Virus record (IMG/VR): IMGVR_UViG_3300032954_000013
Span: 1 to 60,827 of that record
DNA: 60,827 nt
Source: a virus
Direction: 5' to 3' (one strand)
Shown piece by piece: positions 48,541-56,528 of this stretch. The notes under the pieces were generated by a model. It saw only the letters and a list, made by a program, of their open reading frames with translations, was not told the DNA's origin and ran no database searches. The translations under genes were made by a program, and so were the position numbers. Within the stretch, counting starts at the first letter, position 1. Every line of letters starts with the position of its first letter.

Positions 48541-49197
48541 ATGAAGGGAAAACGAGGACCACGACCAGAAAGAGGCCCCGGTAAATTCGCAGAGCGAGCA
48601 ACGAAGGCAGCGAAGGATGCTGGCCTCAAGGTCGAGAAGCCCAAATCCATGACAATGGCTGACCAGGAAGCTGCGATTGAAGAAGCGCACGGCAAGCAGG
48701 CGCTACTCCCCGATGTCGGCGAGAATCCGATTCCGCCGGCGACGGTGCGCGGGGAACTGATGCTGGCGAATTATGTGCGCCCCGTATTCGGTCAGGACGA
48801 GGAAAGTCGCTTCGTTGATCTCGAATTCAGCTTCGCGCTGACGCCCGATCACAAGCCGCTCATGCCCGGCTCGGTGAACGATAGCTGGCGCTTTCTCGAG
48901 CGCCACACGGCCGATGGCACCAAGGTTATGAACATCGACATTGAGCCGCAGACCGTGGATATTCATCTCGCGGCTGATGACAAGGAAGTCGCGCTCCATC
49001 TCTCAGGCGTTCCGGTCACGCGCGCCTCGCTCGCCATCGTCGAAGAAACGGGCAAGGGCGCAACGACGAAGAAGACGCGATTCTCGTTCAGGCTCAGAAG
49101 CGAGCTGACGAAGGCCGTGATCGCGTTCGCCACGAGCCAATACGGCAATCAGGTATGGCTTGCGATGAGCGAGACGCAGGGGAGATTGGGAGAATAA
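48541..49197 (+). CDS. Hypothetical protein with beta-rich core
   Basis: 218 residues, GAAAGGAG site before ATG 48541. A basic, disordered N-terminus (GKRGPRPERGPGKFAERATK) precedes a beta domain of about residues 65-215 (VRGELMLANYVRPVF, VDLEFSFALTPDHKPLMP, KKTRFSFRLRSELTKAVI). It could be a single-stranded-DNA-binding or recombination accessory protein because of neighbours, but no OB-fold signature is clear. Confidence 0.6.
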   Translation: MKGKRGPRPERGPGKFAERATKAAKDAGLKVEKPKSMTMADQEAAIEEAHGKQALLPDVGENPIPPATVRGELMLANYVRPVFGQDEESRFVDLEFSFALTPDHKPLMPGSVNDSWRFLERHTADGTKVMNIDIEPQTVDIHLAADDKEVALHLSGVPVTRASLAIVEETGKGATTKKTRFSFRLRSELTKAVIAFATSQYGNQVWLAMSETQGRLGE

Positions 49198-49218
49198 CGG
49201 ATTAAGCCGATAAATCGT

Positions 49219-49437
49219 ATGGAACCGCACGGCACAATCCGCGCCTCCGACGCCACAACCGAGGACTGGGGAAAGCTGACGGCGAATCCTTGGTACACGG
49301 CGATGAGGATTCACGATCATGCGTGGCGGGACGACGGCTGGGACATTCACGTGAGGATCGCCACTTCAAATACGCTGTGCCAGTCGATGTATGAGATTTC
49401 GATGGAGAAGATTAGACAGGAGGCGGGGATTCGATGA
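49219..49437 (+). CDS. Hypothetical protein
   Basis: 72 residues from ATG 49219. Rich in Trp and His (NPWYTAMRIHDHAWRDDGWDIHVRI); mixed alpha/beta; the stop overlaps the next ATG. No family recognised. Confidence 0.6.
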   Translation: MEPHGTIRASDATTEDWGKLTANPWYTAMRIHDHAWRDDGWDIHVRIATSNTLCQSMYEISMEKIRQEAGIR

Positions 49438-49637
49438 GCAACGAACTGGCCGAGCAACTCTACGACGATGCGGTAAAGCTCGTGCGCGACAAGAAACGCT
49501 GCAGCGCATCTCTTCTCCAACGGACATTCCGAGTCGGCTACGGGACTGCGATGCTGATGATCGACAAGATGGAAGCGAATGGCGTAGTGGGTCCGGCGCC
49601 GGAGCGGAAGGTGAGAAAAGGAGAAAACAATGGCTAA
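49434..49637 (+). CDS. Orphan FtsK-gamma-like winged-helix protein
   Basis: 67 residues. YDDAVKLVRDKKRCSASLLQ followed by RTFRVGYGTAMLMIDKMEANGVVGPA matches the gamma domain of FtsK/SpoIIIE DNA translocases, which reads oriented chromosomal sequences. Here it stands alone without motor. A basic tail (ERKVRKGENNG) may aid DNA contact. Such a protein could bind host FtsK sites or phage DNA. ATGA-coupled. Confidence 0.75.
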   Translation: MSNELAEQLYDDAVKLVRDKKRCSASLLQRTFRVGYGTAMLMIDKMEANGVVGPAPERKVRKGENNG

Positions 49638-49833
49638 ACCAGCAGCGGGACACTCGACAAATTTGGATCGCGACAAACTTGATTTTGCCTGCAAACTTAT
49701 TGGCACAGCTTATGACAAGCGATCTGGTCCGTTTGATTTTCTCAATTCCGCGCTGACGATCATGCAATTCGGCGGCGTTTCTGTCCAGGATATGCTCGAC
49801 TGGATTGAGGCAACTGGCGGAAACCCTGATTGA
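49630..49833 (+). CDS. Hypothetical protein
   Basis: 67 residues, overlapping the preceding gene by eight bases. Helical with a buried-looking centre (FDFLNSALTIMQFGGVSVQDMLDWI). No motif recognised. Confidence 0.6.
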   Translation: MAKPAAGHSTNLDRDKLDFACKLIGTAYDKRSGPFDFLNSALTIMQFGGVSVQDMLDWIEATGGNPD

Positions 49834-49905
49834 TCATCGTGAACCGGGATGGCACGGTCGCGGCGAATAAGGAGACTTTGTTTCTATAAACCTCAAGGAG
49901 ATGAC

Positions 49906-50118
49906 ATGAAACACTATCAGGTGTTCAAGCTATCCCTCAATGAATCGGCAGCGAAGATCGAAAGCGATTTGAACGGAGCGGCGACGAAAGGATTCGGCAT
50001 CGTATCCGCCACGAGTTATCAGGTCGTCACGCAGAACCAGACGATGGATCGGGAGTCCGTCGAGGCGCATGCTCTCATCATCATGGAGCGGCAGGAAAAG
50101 CGGCGCAGAAAGAAGTAA
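49906..50118 (+). CDS. Hypothetical protein
   Basis: 70 residues from ATG 49906, preceded by AAGGAG. An N-terminal beta-alpha unit (HYQVFKLSLNESAAKIESDLN) and a basic end (RQEKRRRKK). The sequence resembles small DUF4177-like proteins, but I am not sure. The 72 bases upstream contain only a 16-codon frame that I do not call. Confidence 0.6.
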   Translation: MKHYQVFKLSLNESAAKIESDLNGAATKGFGIVSATSYQVVTQNQTMDRESVEAHALIIMERQEKRRRKK

Positions 50119-50125
50119 TTCCGAG

Positions 50126-50208
50126 CAATCGTGTCCGGTAGTGAAAAGGCAAACGTGCTAGGATGGTCGGCGGGACATCGCATTGACGACGCCCCGCCAG
50201 CACGATTG
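50126..50208 (+). other. Nested inverted repeats before the helicase-methyltransferase gene
   Basis: CAATCGTG (50126-50133) pairs with CACGATTG (50201-50208), enclosing GGCGGG (50169-50174) with CCCGCC (50193-50198). A further small hairpin GAGCG/CGCTC (50208-50224) follows, then the ATG at 50230. It may be a structured leader, a regulatory site or part of an origin; the TTTT/AAAA frame of elements A and B is lacking. Confidence 0.5.
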
Positions 50209-50229
50209 AGCGATTGAGGCGCTCAAGCC

Positions 50230-52455
50230 ATGCAGACGAAATCTACCACGGACTACCAAGAATTTCTCTCCAAGAAATCCATCCGTTTTGAAGCCGAAGG
50301 AATCACGCTCAACGAAAAGTCTCTTCCCAAAAAACTCTATGATTTCCAAGCGAAGTTAACGACTTGGGCGTTGCGGAAGGGGCGGGCAGCGCTGTGGGCC
50401 GATACTGGCCTCGGCAAGACGTTCATGCAAGTCGCGTGGGCGAATGCTGTCGGAAACTGCCTGATTGTCGCCCCACTGTGTGTTTCACGGCAGACGATCG
50501 AAGAAGCGCGGAAACTCAAAATCAAAATCGGCGAACTTGGCTCGGATTCACCCATCCAGATTACGAATTACGAACGGCTGCATCAAGTGAATCCGAAATT
50601 ATACGATGCAGTCGTACTCGATGAGAGTTCGATTCTGAAGTCCGTGGACGGCGCGACGCGCACGAAGCTAATCGCCATGTTCCAAGAAGTTCCCCATCGA
50701 CTGTGCTGCACGGCCACGCCAGCCCCGAATGACATCGCCGAGCTTGCCAATCACTGCGAATTTTTGGGCGTGATGACGCGCGCGGAAATGCTCGCTACGT
50801 TCTTCGTGCATGATGATGACGGCTGGCGACTCAAGGGACATGCACGCGAAAAATTCTATGAGTGGCTCGCTTCGTGGGGCATGTTCATCCGTAAACCGAG
50901 CGATCTCGGCTTTTCCGACGAAGGCTACAATCTGCCGCCCTTGACTATCACGGAAAGCGTTGTCAACTCCGAAGGCTTTTCTCTTGGGCATATTGGTGGC
51001 GGAATCCGCGGGCGCCTCAAGGCGCGCAGGGAGTCACTGCCGTCGCGTGTCGAGCATGTGCGACGCGTCATAGCAAATACCGGTGGCCAATGGATTGCTT
51101 GGTGCGGCCTGAACGACGAACAGGAGATGCTCGCCGATCTGCTGGGCGATGAATGTGTCTCGATTTCGGGAAACGATTCCATTGAGGAAAAAGAGCGCAG
51201 AATCGGCGCGTTCACTTCCGGCTTCGCGCGAATTCTGGTGACGAAACCGAAGATCGCAGGATTCGGACTCAATCTCCAAAACTGTCATCAGATGGCGTTC
51301 GTCGGAATCGGGGATTCGTTTGAATCCTACTATCAGTCGATCCGGCGCTGCTGGCGTTTCGGCCAGAAGAAGCCTGTGCTCGTCAACATCGTAATATCGG
51401 GCGCGGAGATGGGCATCGTGGAAAACGTGAGGCGCAAGGAACGGGAGCACGACATCATGGCCGAGGGGTTGATAAACGCCATGCGGGAGGCGGAGATGGA
51501 AGAAATCGGACAGACAAAAAGGCAATCGGTGACTTACGAAAGGCGAACCGAGCGCGATGAGAAATGGACGATGCACCAAGGCGATTGTATCGAAGTCATG
51601 CAGGAACTCGCGGAGTCCAGCATTGATTTGAGCGTCTATTCTCCGCCGTTCTCTTCGCTCTATACGTATAGCGCCAGCGAACGGGATCTCGGGAATTGCC
51701 GAAGCCGTGAAGAGTTTCTCGAACATTTCGGCCACGCCGTCCGCGCACTCTTGCGAATCACAAAGCCCGGCCGGCTGTCCTGCTGTCACATCGGCCAAGT
51801 TGCGTCGACGCTTGCGACGTACGGCGTAATTGGCCTAATCGATCTTCGCGGAGCCGTGATCGAGTGTTTCTCGGCGAATGGCTGGGTTTATCACGGCGAT
51901 GTCTGTATCGACAAAAACCCCCAAGCTCAAGCGATTCGCACACACGCGAAAGGATTGCTATTCGCGCAGCTTCGTAAGGACGCTTCGTGGCTCCGGCCCG
52001 GGCTTGCCGATTACATTCTTGTTTTCCGAAAACCCGGCGATAACGCGGCGCCGATTGAGCCCGACATCACGAATGAAGATTGGATCGAATGGGCGCATCC
52101 AGTGTGGTACGGCATCGTGGAATCCGACACGCTGAACACGGCCGAAGCGCGGACTGAAAGCGATGAACGCCATATCTGCCCGCTGCAACTCGGCGTAATT
52201 GAACGATGCGTGCGGCTGTGGTCCAACAAGGGCGAGACGGTATTCAGTCCGTTCGCTGGGATCGGCTCGGAAGGGTATGAATCTCTCCGCAATGGCCGGA
52301 AATTCGTCGGCGTAGAATTGAAGCGGGAGTACTTTGAGGTCGCCTGCCGAAATCTGCGAAATGCGGAAAGGCAGATGCCCCTGTTCGCTGCGCCGGAATC
52401 TCAACCAGAAGTGATTACTGAAAAGATTCCCTCAGATCAGCGGGAGGGGAAGTGA
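50230..52455 (+). CDS. SNF2-type helicase fused to DNA methyltransferase
   Basis: 741 residues. The N-terminal motor has Walker A ADTGLGKT (57-64), DESS in place of DEAH (131-134), TATPAPN (161-167), and an arginine-finger-like RRCWRFGQ (372-379), as in SNF2/DEAD-box proteins. The C-terminal 300 residues form a beta-class methyltransferase: catalytic motif IV SPPF (471-474, adenine-N6 or cytosine-N4 type) and SAM motif FSPFAG (672-677) near the end. The motor may move the enzyme along DNA or act in recombination. Such fusions probably mark phage DNA against host restriction. No partner endonuclease is visible. Confidence 0.85.
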   Translation: MQTKSTTDYQEFLSKKSIRFEAEGITLNEKSLPKKLYDFQAKLTTWALRKGRAALWADTGLGKTFMQVAWANAVGNCLIVAPLCVSRQTIEEARKLKIKIGELGSDSPIQITNYERLHQVNPKLYDAVVLDESSILKSVDGATRTKLIAMFQEVPHRLCCTATPAPNDIAELANHCEFLGVMTRAEMLATFFVHDDDGWRLKGHAREKFYEWLASWGMFIRKPSDLGFSDEGYNLPPLTITESVVNSEGFSLGHIGGGIRGRLKARRESLPSRVEHVRRVIANTGGQWIAWCGLNDEQEMLADLLGDECVSISGNDSIEEKERRIGAFTSGFARILVTKPKIAGFGLNLQNCHQMAFVGIGDSFESYYQSIRRCWRFGQKKPVLVNIVISGAEMGIVENVRRKEREHDIMAEGLINAMREAEMEEIGQTKRQSVTYERRTERDEKWTMHQGDCIEVMQELAESSIDLSVYSPPFSSLYTYSASERDLGNCRSREEFLEHFGHAVRALLRITKPGRLSCCHIGQVASTLATYGVIGLIDLRGAVIECFSANGWVYHGDVCIDKNPQAQAIRTHAKGLLFAQLRKDASWLRPGLADYILVFRKPGDNAAPIEPDITNEDWIEWAHPVWYGIVESDTLNTAEARTESDERHICPLQLGVIERCVRLWSNKGETVFSPFAGIGSEGYESLRNGRKFVGVELKREYFEVACRNLRNAERQMPLFAAPESQPEVITEKIPSDQREGK

Positions 52456-52464
52456 TTCTCCAGT

Positions 52465-52851
52465 TTAGGGTTTGGATCGGCCACTGGCCCCTCCGAATTG
52501 GGTTTCGATGCCTTGCATCCAAACCGGTGGTGTTGGTGCTTCCTCTGGTCGCACAAGCCGCAGTGTGATCTTTTCCTGCCTGAAAAGATTGCTCTTTTTC
52601 TTTAGCGCGCTGAATAGGTCCCAATGCTGCTTCCCCGCACGGAAGCGCAGACCGTCTTGGTGGTGCGTGAAGCAGTTTTCGACATGAACCTTCACGACGC
52701 CGCAAATATGCTCCCACGCAGCGTCAGCCGTCTTGCCAGAGGTAATCAAGTCGAAGTCTAAGCAGTGGCCGAGCCAGCGATTCGTGGCCGCGTCATGCGT
52801 AATCAGACAGCTCAGAACATCCGGGATTATCGGTTCATTTTTCTTGTTCAT
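52465..52851 (-). CDS. HicB-like antitoxin/regulator
   Basis: 128 residues from the ATG at 52851, which has AAGGAGG upstream. The N-terminal half (LSCLITHDAATNRWLGHCLDFDLITSGKTADAAWEHICGVV, in order) has the HicB fold of a partially degenerate RNase-H-like domain; no HicA toxin gene is present. The C-terminal half is basic and unlike the usual DNA-binding tail. HicB-like proteins act as repressors in some phages. Second gene of a minus-strand pair that diverges from the replication operon. Confidence 0.65.
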   Translation of the reverse strand: MNKKNEPIIPDVLSCLITHDAATNRWLGHCLDFDLITSGKTADAAWEHICGVVKVHVENCFTHHQDGLRFRAGKQHWDLFSALKKKSNLFRQEKITLRLVRPEEAPTPPVWMQGIETQFGGASGRSKP

Positions 52852-53036
52852 GATCGGCCTCCTTTCCATCTCGCACTGTTGGCCTTAAGAGCAATTTTGG
52901 TTCTTTTTGACTTCGGAAGCGCTTTGGCGCGTGCCAATCCGCCGAGTCTTCCCGCCTGCGATTTGGTGGTAGATTTCGGTTTGACTTCCCCTGTCGCTAT
53001 CTGCACCGTTCTGTACGCGCTCGTGTTCAAATCCAT
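52848..53036 (-). CDS. Small basic GGxARAK-motif protein
   Basis: 62 residues from the ATG at 53036. The C-terminal GRLGGLARAKALPKSKRTKIALKANSARWK region is a compact basic helix pair known in small phage and plasmid proteins near control regions. Its stop overlaps the HicB-like ATG. TTAGACGC direct repeats sit just upstream, a possible operator. Confidence 0.6.
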   Translation of the reverse strand: MDLNTSAYRTVQIATGEVKPKSTTKSQAGRLGGLARAKALPKSKRTKIALKANSARWKGGRS

Positions 53037-53040
53037 TGTG

Positions 53041-53058
53041 TTAGACGCGATTAGACGC
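53041..53058. promoter_or_regulatory. Direct repeats, possible operator
   Basis: TTAGACGC occurs at 53041-53048 and 53051-53058, ten bases apart (one helical turn), immediately before the start of the minus-strand HicB-like operon. This is the usual spacing for cooperative binding by a small regulator. Confidence 0.45.
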
Positions 53059-53226
53059 ACTTCCTCTCAATTTGCTTGCGGGCGGAGTATTTCACGGAAC
53101 GTACCGGCACCGCAAGGGTACGACTAGCTATTTCATCGGCTATTTTACAGTATCCTTGCTTCGATTGCCGTTGACTCCCGACGCGGGATGAGGATAGGAC
53201 TAGGCCCCAAGCACAGCAAATAGAGC

Positions 53227-53253
53227 TTGACGGTTGTCACTTGGAGGTATAAT
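53227..53253 (+). promoter_or_regulatory. Sigma70-like promoter for the replication operon
   Basis: TTGACG (53227-53232) and a perfect TATAAT (53248-53253) separated by 15 bases, slightly short spacing. The transcript would start near 53260, leaving a short leader with GAGG before GTG 53273, which fixes the start of the replication gene. Confidence 0.65.
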
Positions 53254-53272
53254 TTTGCCGCGTGAGGTTACA

Positions 53273-53884
53273 GTGAATCCACGATTCGGACGGCGCTCTT
53301 GGGTTAAGTTGTGGGTAAACGAGTGGTTAGACGGCACGACTAGGTTCGAGATGTCAGACGCGCAGCGGGCCTTTTGGATCGATCTTCTGGCGATGGCGGG
53401 GCGCTCGAGATTCCCTGGAATCGTCTGCGCCGGGCAGATCGACGGTAAGTTTGTGGGCTATCCGCTGAGCAAATACCAGTCGCTCATGGCGAAGCCGATC
53501 GACGTGGAACAGACGTTTAAGCTGTTTGAACGTACCGGAAAAATCGTAGTGGAAGTGACCTCGGAAACCCCCGTAAGGCTCTACAAAGTCTCGCTTTGCA
53601 ACTGGACGAAGTTCCAGTCTGAATACCAGCGGCAAAAGCCATATCGGTTACACGGGAAGTTACAGCCAAGTGACCAGCCAAGTGACGAACAAAGTAACAA
53701 TACAGAAGTAGAAGTAGAAGTAGAAGGAGAGACAGAGGTAGAGAACCCGCAAAACCAATCGCCCGACCCAACCAGTCTTGAATGGACCAAGGCACAACTA
53801 AAGGCCAGGAGCGAGAATCGCCATGAAAGCGCCGGACAGAGACGTAGCCGCCGAAATCAAGAAGCGGCTGATTCGGTTGTGTGA
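53273..53884 (+). CDS. DnaD-like phage replication initiator
   Basis: 203 residues from GTG 53273; the upstream TTG at 53234 lies inside the promoter and is ruled out. The start SWVKLWVNEWLDGTTRFEMSDAQRAFWIDLLAMAG, in order, matches the winged-helix N-terminus of phage replisome organiser proteins that bind the origin, often located in their own gene. A Glu/Val repeat encoded by GAAGTA triplets (53704-53720) links to a basic tail. The next gene overlaps by 62 bases and encodes a loader-like partner. Confidence 0.75.
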   Translation: MNPRFGRRSWVKLWVNEWLDGTTRFEMSDAQRAFWIDLLAMAGRSRFPGIVCAGQIDGKFVGYPLSKYQSLMAKPIDVEQTFKLFERTGKIVVEVTSETPVRLYKVSLCNWTKFQSEYQRQKPYRLHGKLQPSDQPSDEQSNNTEVEVEVEGETEVENPQNQSPDPTSLEWTKAQLKARSENRHESAGQRRSRRNQEAADSVV

Positions 53885-54212
53885 AACCTATCAGCGTGAT
53901 CTCACCCCAGAGATGTTACGGGGCTACATTGACGCGCTCGGAGATTTGAGCGAAATCGAAGTGGCGATCGGCTTCGTCACCGCTATGCGTCGGGCCGGAA
54001 AATTCATGCCGAACCCGGGAGAAATCCGCGATGCGCTTGTCGCCTCCAAAGATAAACAGCCGATGCAAAAGCAGCCCGTCATTGAGTGCTCTGAGTGCGG
54101 CGGGACCGGATACAAACTCATTCCGCATCCGAAAACTGACGATCTGCCTCTTGGAAGGGATTACAAAATAGCCGTTAGGTGCACCCACAATAGGGAAGCG
54201 GCGCAGCCATGA
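53823..54212 (+). CDS. Helicase-loader-like protein with zinc motif
   Basis: 129 residues. A helical N-terminus (EIKKRLIRLCETYQRDLTPEMLRGYIDAL) with IEVAIGFVTAMRRAGKFMPNPGEIRDAL resembles the N-terminal domain of phage helicase loaders such as G39P, followed by CSECGGTGYKL and a late Cys/His pair. It probably brings the host replicative helicase to the initiator encoded just before. Large overlap (62 bases) with the initiator supports coupled expression. Confidence 0.65.
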   Translation: MKAPDRDVAAEIKKRLIRLCETYQRDLTPEMLRGYIDALGDLSEIEVAIGFVTAMRRAGKFMPNPGEIRDALVASKDKQPMQKQPVIECSECGGTGYKLIPHPKTDDLPLGRDYKIAVRCTHNREAAQP

Positions 54213-54412
54213 ACCCTCTCTGCCCCTTCTGCCATCGCGAGATGTCGCGCCTGAGCGATAATCCGTCCTACGAGGCATGGGGCTGTGACGGCACTCGCCC
54301 AGATGGATCGCCGTGCGGAGCCTACGTGAATCGCGCGAAGCCGCGGGTGCCGAAGCCAGATCCAATGACGCCGGTATCGGGAATCCCGCTAAAAACGGAG
54401 GCTAAGACGTGA
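54209..54412 (+). CDS. Zinc-ribbon protein
   Basis: 67 residues, ATGA overlap. CPFCHREMS and WGCDGTRPDGSPCG form a four-cysteine ribbon; the C-terminus is Pro/Lys-rich. Function unknown; position next to the loader suggests a replication or nucleic-acid role. Confidence 0.65.
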   Translation: MNPLCPFCHREMSRLSDNPSYEAWGCDGTRPDGSPCGAYVNRAKPRVPKPDPMTPVSGIPLKTEAKT

Positions 54413-54870
54413 CGAGATTGCTGACGTACTTATTCGGTGAGCCGGAAGAAATCAACGGCGGCGAACGATGCCCGACATACATGTACCGCTGGACGCTACT
54501 TACTTGGCGCGGCCACTTTTCGGTGTACGTGCATCACTTCGTCGCCGACGATTGGAGTCTTGATTTGCACGATCATCCGAAGCGATTCATCTCAATCGGT
54601 CTGTGCGGCTGGTATATCGAGCAGACGCCCTGCGACCACGGACTCGAAAATCGCACGGACATAAAAGTCTACCGCGCACCTTGGATTCGCACGTTCCCAG
54701 CGACGCATATTCACCGTATTTCGGTTCCGTCGAAAAGCTGTTGGACGCTTTGCATCGTGCTCAAGCCGACGCGCGATTGGGGCTTTTGGCATCTCGGGAA
54801 GTTCATGCCGTGGCGCGATTATGTGAGCGGCAAGGATGGAATCGCCGACAAAATGAAAGCCTGCGAGTGA
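54409..54870 (+). CDS. Cupin-like protein
   Basis: 153 residues from GTG 54409 (GTGA overlap). DDWSLDLHDHPKRFISIGLCGWY with a later FPATHIHRI fits the two conserved cupin motifs that hold a metal (HxH and a distal His). The beta strand order agrees. Cupins include sugar isomerases, dioxygenases and binding proteins, so no reaction is given. No signal peptide. Confidence 0.65.
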   Translation: MTRLLTYLFGEPEEINGGERCPTYMYRWTLLTWRGHFSVYVHHFVADDWSLDLHDHPKRFISIGLCGWYIEQTPCDHGLENRTDIKVYRAPWIRTFPATHIHRISVPSKSCWTLCIVLKPTRDWGFWHLGKFMPWRDYVSGKDGIADKMKACE

Positions 54871-54915
54871 CGCCAATCTCACAGATCGAGGGACCGAAAA
54901 AGTGAGCGAGAGAGT

Positions 54916-55395
54916 ATGAGCAAATATCACATTGAAATCGCACATCCTGAGTGGCTTGAGCATTCTCATCCGCAAAAAACCATTCACCTGATCTTGGCCG
55001 GAAAGATGCCGAATGTTATCGCTGGCTGGTGTTTGGTCGTCGCGTTAAAACATCCACTCCGCGCCGTGTACGGGAGCGATCTGCGGGCCGCTTGGAAACT
55101 CTTACTGTGGGCGCTTCACAATCGCTTCGAGGACAAATTTCTCCTGCCGATCGAGCGCGCTTGGTACAAAATCCCGTTCGTCTATGCGATTGCGATGACT
55201 TACTGTGCAGGAAATTATTTGAAACTGCGCGGTCAAATTCCAATTTGGGGACGGCGCGAATCTCCTGAGCCTGTCCGTTGCGAATGCGGATGGGCCGGGA
55301 TGCGACGCTGGGCAATTCACGGCTATCAGGATGACGGAAGCGGTCAAGACGTAGAGGGCAGAGACGAATGTCCGCGCTGTGGCGGCGAAGTATGA
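54916..55395 (+). CDS. Hypothetical protein with C-terminal zinc ribbon
   Basis: 159 residues from ATG 54916. A central hydrophobic stretch (NVIAGWCLVVALKHPL) may be buried rather than membrane-spanning. The C-terminus CECGWAGMRRWAIHGYQ ... CPRCGGEV is a clear zinc ribbon. Family not recognised. Confidence 0.65.
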   Translation: MSKYHIEIAHPEWLEHSHPQKTIHLILAGKMPNVIAGWCLVVALKHPLRAVYGSDLRAAWKLLLWALHNRFEDKFLLPIERAWYKIPFVYAIAMTYCAGNYLKLRGQIPIWGRRESPEPVRCECGWAGMRRWAIHGYQDDGSGQDVEGRDECPRCGGEV

Positions 55396-55520
55396 CCATT
55401 CCCCGCGCCATCAACGAAGCTCTGCGGAGAATCTCGGAGCGTAAGCCGAAGCCGGGGCCGATTACGCCGAGGATGCTTCACATCGAACTTGCGAAAGCGA
55501 AGAAAGCGAGGAGAGCGTGA
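55392..55520 (+). CDS. Very small basic protein
   Basis: 42 residues from ATG 55392, overlapping both neighbours by four bases. Strongly basic (RRISERKPKPGPITPRM, KAKKARRA). Coupling gives moderate support; function unknown. Confidence 0.5.
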   Translation: MTIPRAINEALRRISERKPKPGPITPRMLHIELAKAKKARRA

Positions 55521-55672
55521 AGACGCCGAACGAAGCGCACAGACTCGCGGTATCTCTAGCTATAAAGGCAAGAGAACTGCTCAATGAAATGCGGGATCGA
55601 GTTGACCGAGATCCAGACATCGCCGACTACACAGCAGCGTTTGAGAAAATCATCGTGGAGTACGAAACATGA
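55517..55672 (+). CDS. Small helical protein
   Basis: 51 residues from GTG 55517, GTGA overlap upstream and ATGA overlap downstream. Helical, acidic (ARELLNEMRDRVDRDPDIADY). No family recognised. Confidence 0.5.
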   Translation: MKTPNEAHRLAVSLAIKARELLNEMRDRVDRDPDIADYTAAFEKIIVEYET

Positions 55673-56037
55673 ACGATATTTGCCTCTCGCGCCACAAAGG
55701 CAACTCAGAAAGCCTCGCGGCCAACACTCGCGTCGCGCCGGCGAAGGCGTTGCTGCGGGACCAGATTTACCAGTGGTTTCTGTTTCGCGGGTCAGCGGGC
55801 GCCACATGCGAAGAAGCGAGTAGGGCGATGCAGATTCGCTACACAACTATGAGCGCAAGAATTTCCGAACTCCGCGCCGACGGCTGGCTCGTGCAAATTG
55901 TCGTGAACGGTGAGAAAATGCGCCGCAAGACGCAGGGCGGCAGCAGCGCCGCCGTTCTCCGCGCGCAGACGGCGGAGGAGAGAGCGGGAGCATTCAGGTC
56001 GAGACAACAGGCGGAACTTTTTGGAGGCGTGGCGTGA
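55669..56037 (+). CDS. Winged-helix DNA-binding protein
   Basis: 122 residues. LLRDQIYQWFLFRGSAGATCEEASRAMQIRYTTMSARISELRADGW, in order, has the helix-turn-helix layout of phage winged-helix proteins that often lie in the replication region. A basic hairpin (VVNGEKMRRKTQGG) forms the wing, followed by a polar tail. It may regulate the early operon. Confidence 0.7.
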   Translation: MNDICLSRHKGNSESLAANTRVAPAKALLRDQIYQWFLFRGSAGATCEEASRAMQIRYTTMSARISELRADGWLVQIVVNGEKMRRKTQGGSSAAVLRAQTAEERAGAFRSRQQAELFGGVA

Positions 56038-56528
56038 CAATCGAAGAAAGGCTTCAGAGCATTGAGAATCGTTTGGCCGCCATCGAATCTGAGTTGGCGC
56101 ACGGGCGGCGTCTTGGCCCACAGCCGAGAGACTTGGTGCCAGATCCGACAGTAGTCGAGCGCTTGGTTGAAAGTGCGAAGGAAGCGATTGCCGCAGCCGA
56201 GCCTCCAGAAGTCGACCGTTCCAAGAGATGCATGTTGAGCGGCAATCCTGAAACTCCAGACCATCGCGAGATCAATCCGCAAACAGGAATGCAGAAAGAT
56301 TACGTTGTCCTGTGTGCCGATGAACGCGCCAAGGGATTTGTGCGGCCAGTGCGCCGAACCTATCGGCACAAAGTCTGCAATTCAACGACCACGATGGACC
56401 TCGCGCTCGCCGAGACTTACGCGCGCGACCCCGGCTTCTATTCGGGAACCTTCTGCGCGAGTTGCCGAGAGCATCGGCCACTTGATGAGTTCGTGTGGGA
56501 AGGCACTGACGAGAGAGTAGGAAGCTGA
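56034..56528 (+). CDS. Hypothetical phage protein, FYSGTFC-type
   Basis: 164 residues from GTG 56034. An N-terminal coiled coil (MTIEERLQSIENRLAAIESEL), then a Cys/His domain with TYRHKVCNSTTTMDLALAETYARDP and FYSGTFCASCREHRPLDEFVW, a pattern I associate with an uncharacterised phage family of zinc-binding proteins. Function unknown. Confidence 0.65.
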   Translation: MTIEERLQSIENRLAAIESELAHGRRLGPQPRDLVPDPTVVERLVESAKEAIAAAEPPEVDRSKRCMLSGNPETPDHREINPQTGMQKDYVVLCADERAKGFVRPVRRTYRHKVCNSTTTMDLALAETYARDPGFYSGTFCASCREHRPLDEFVWEGTDERVGS

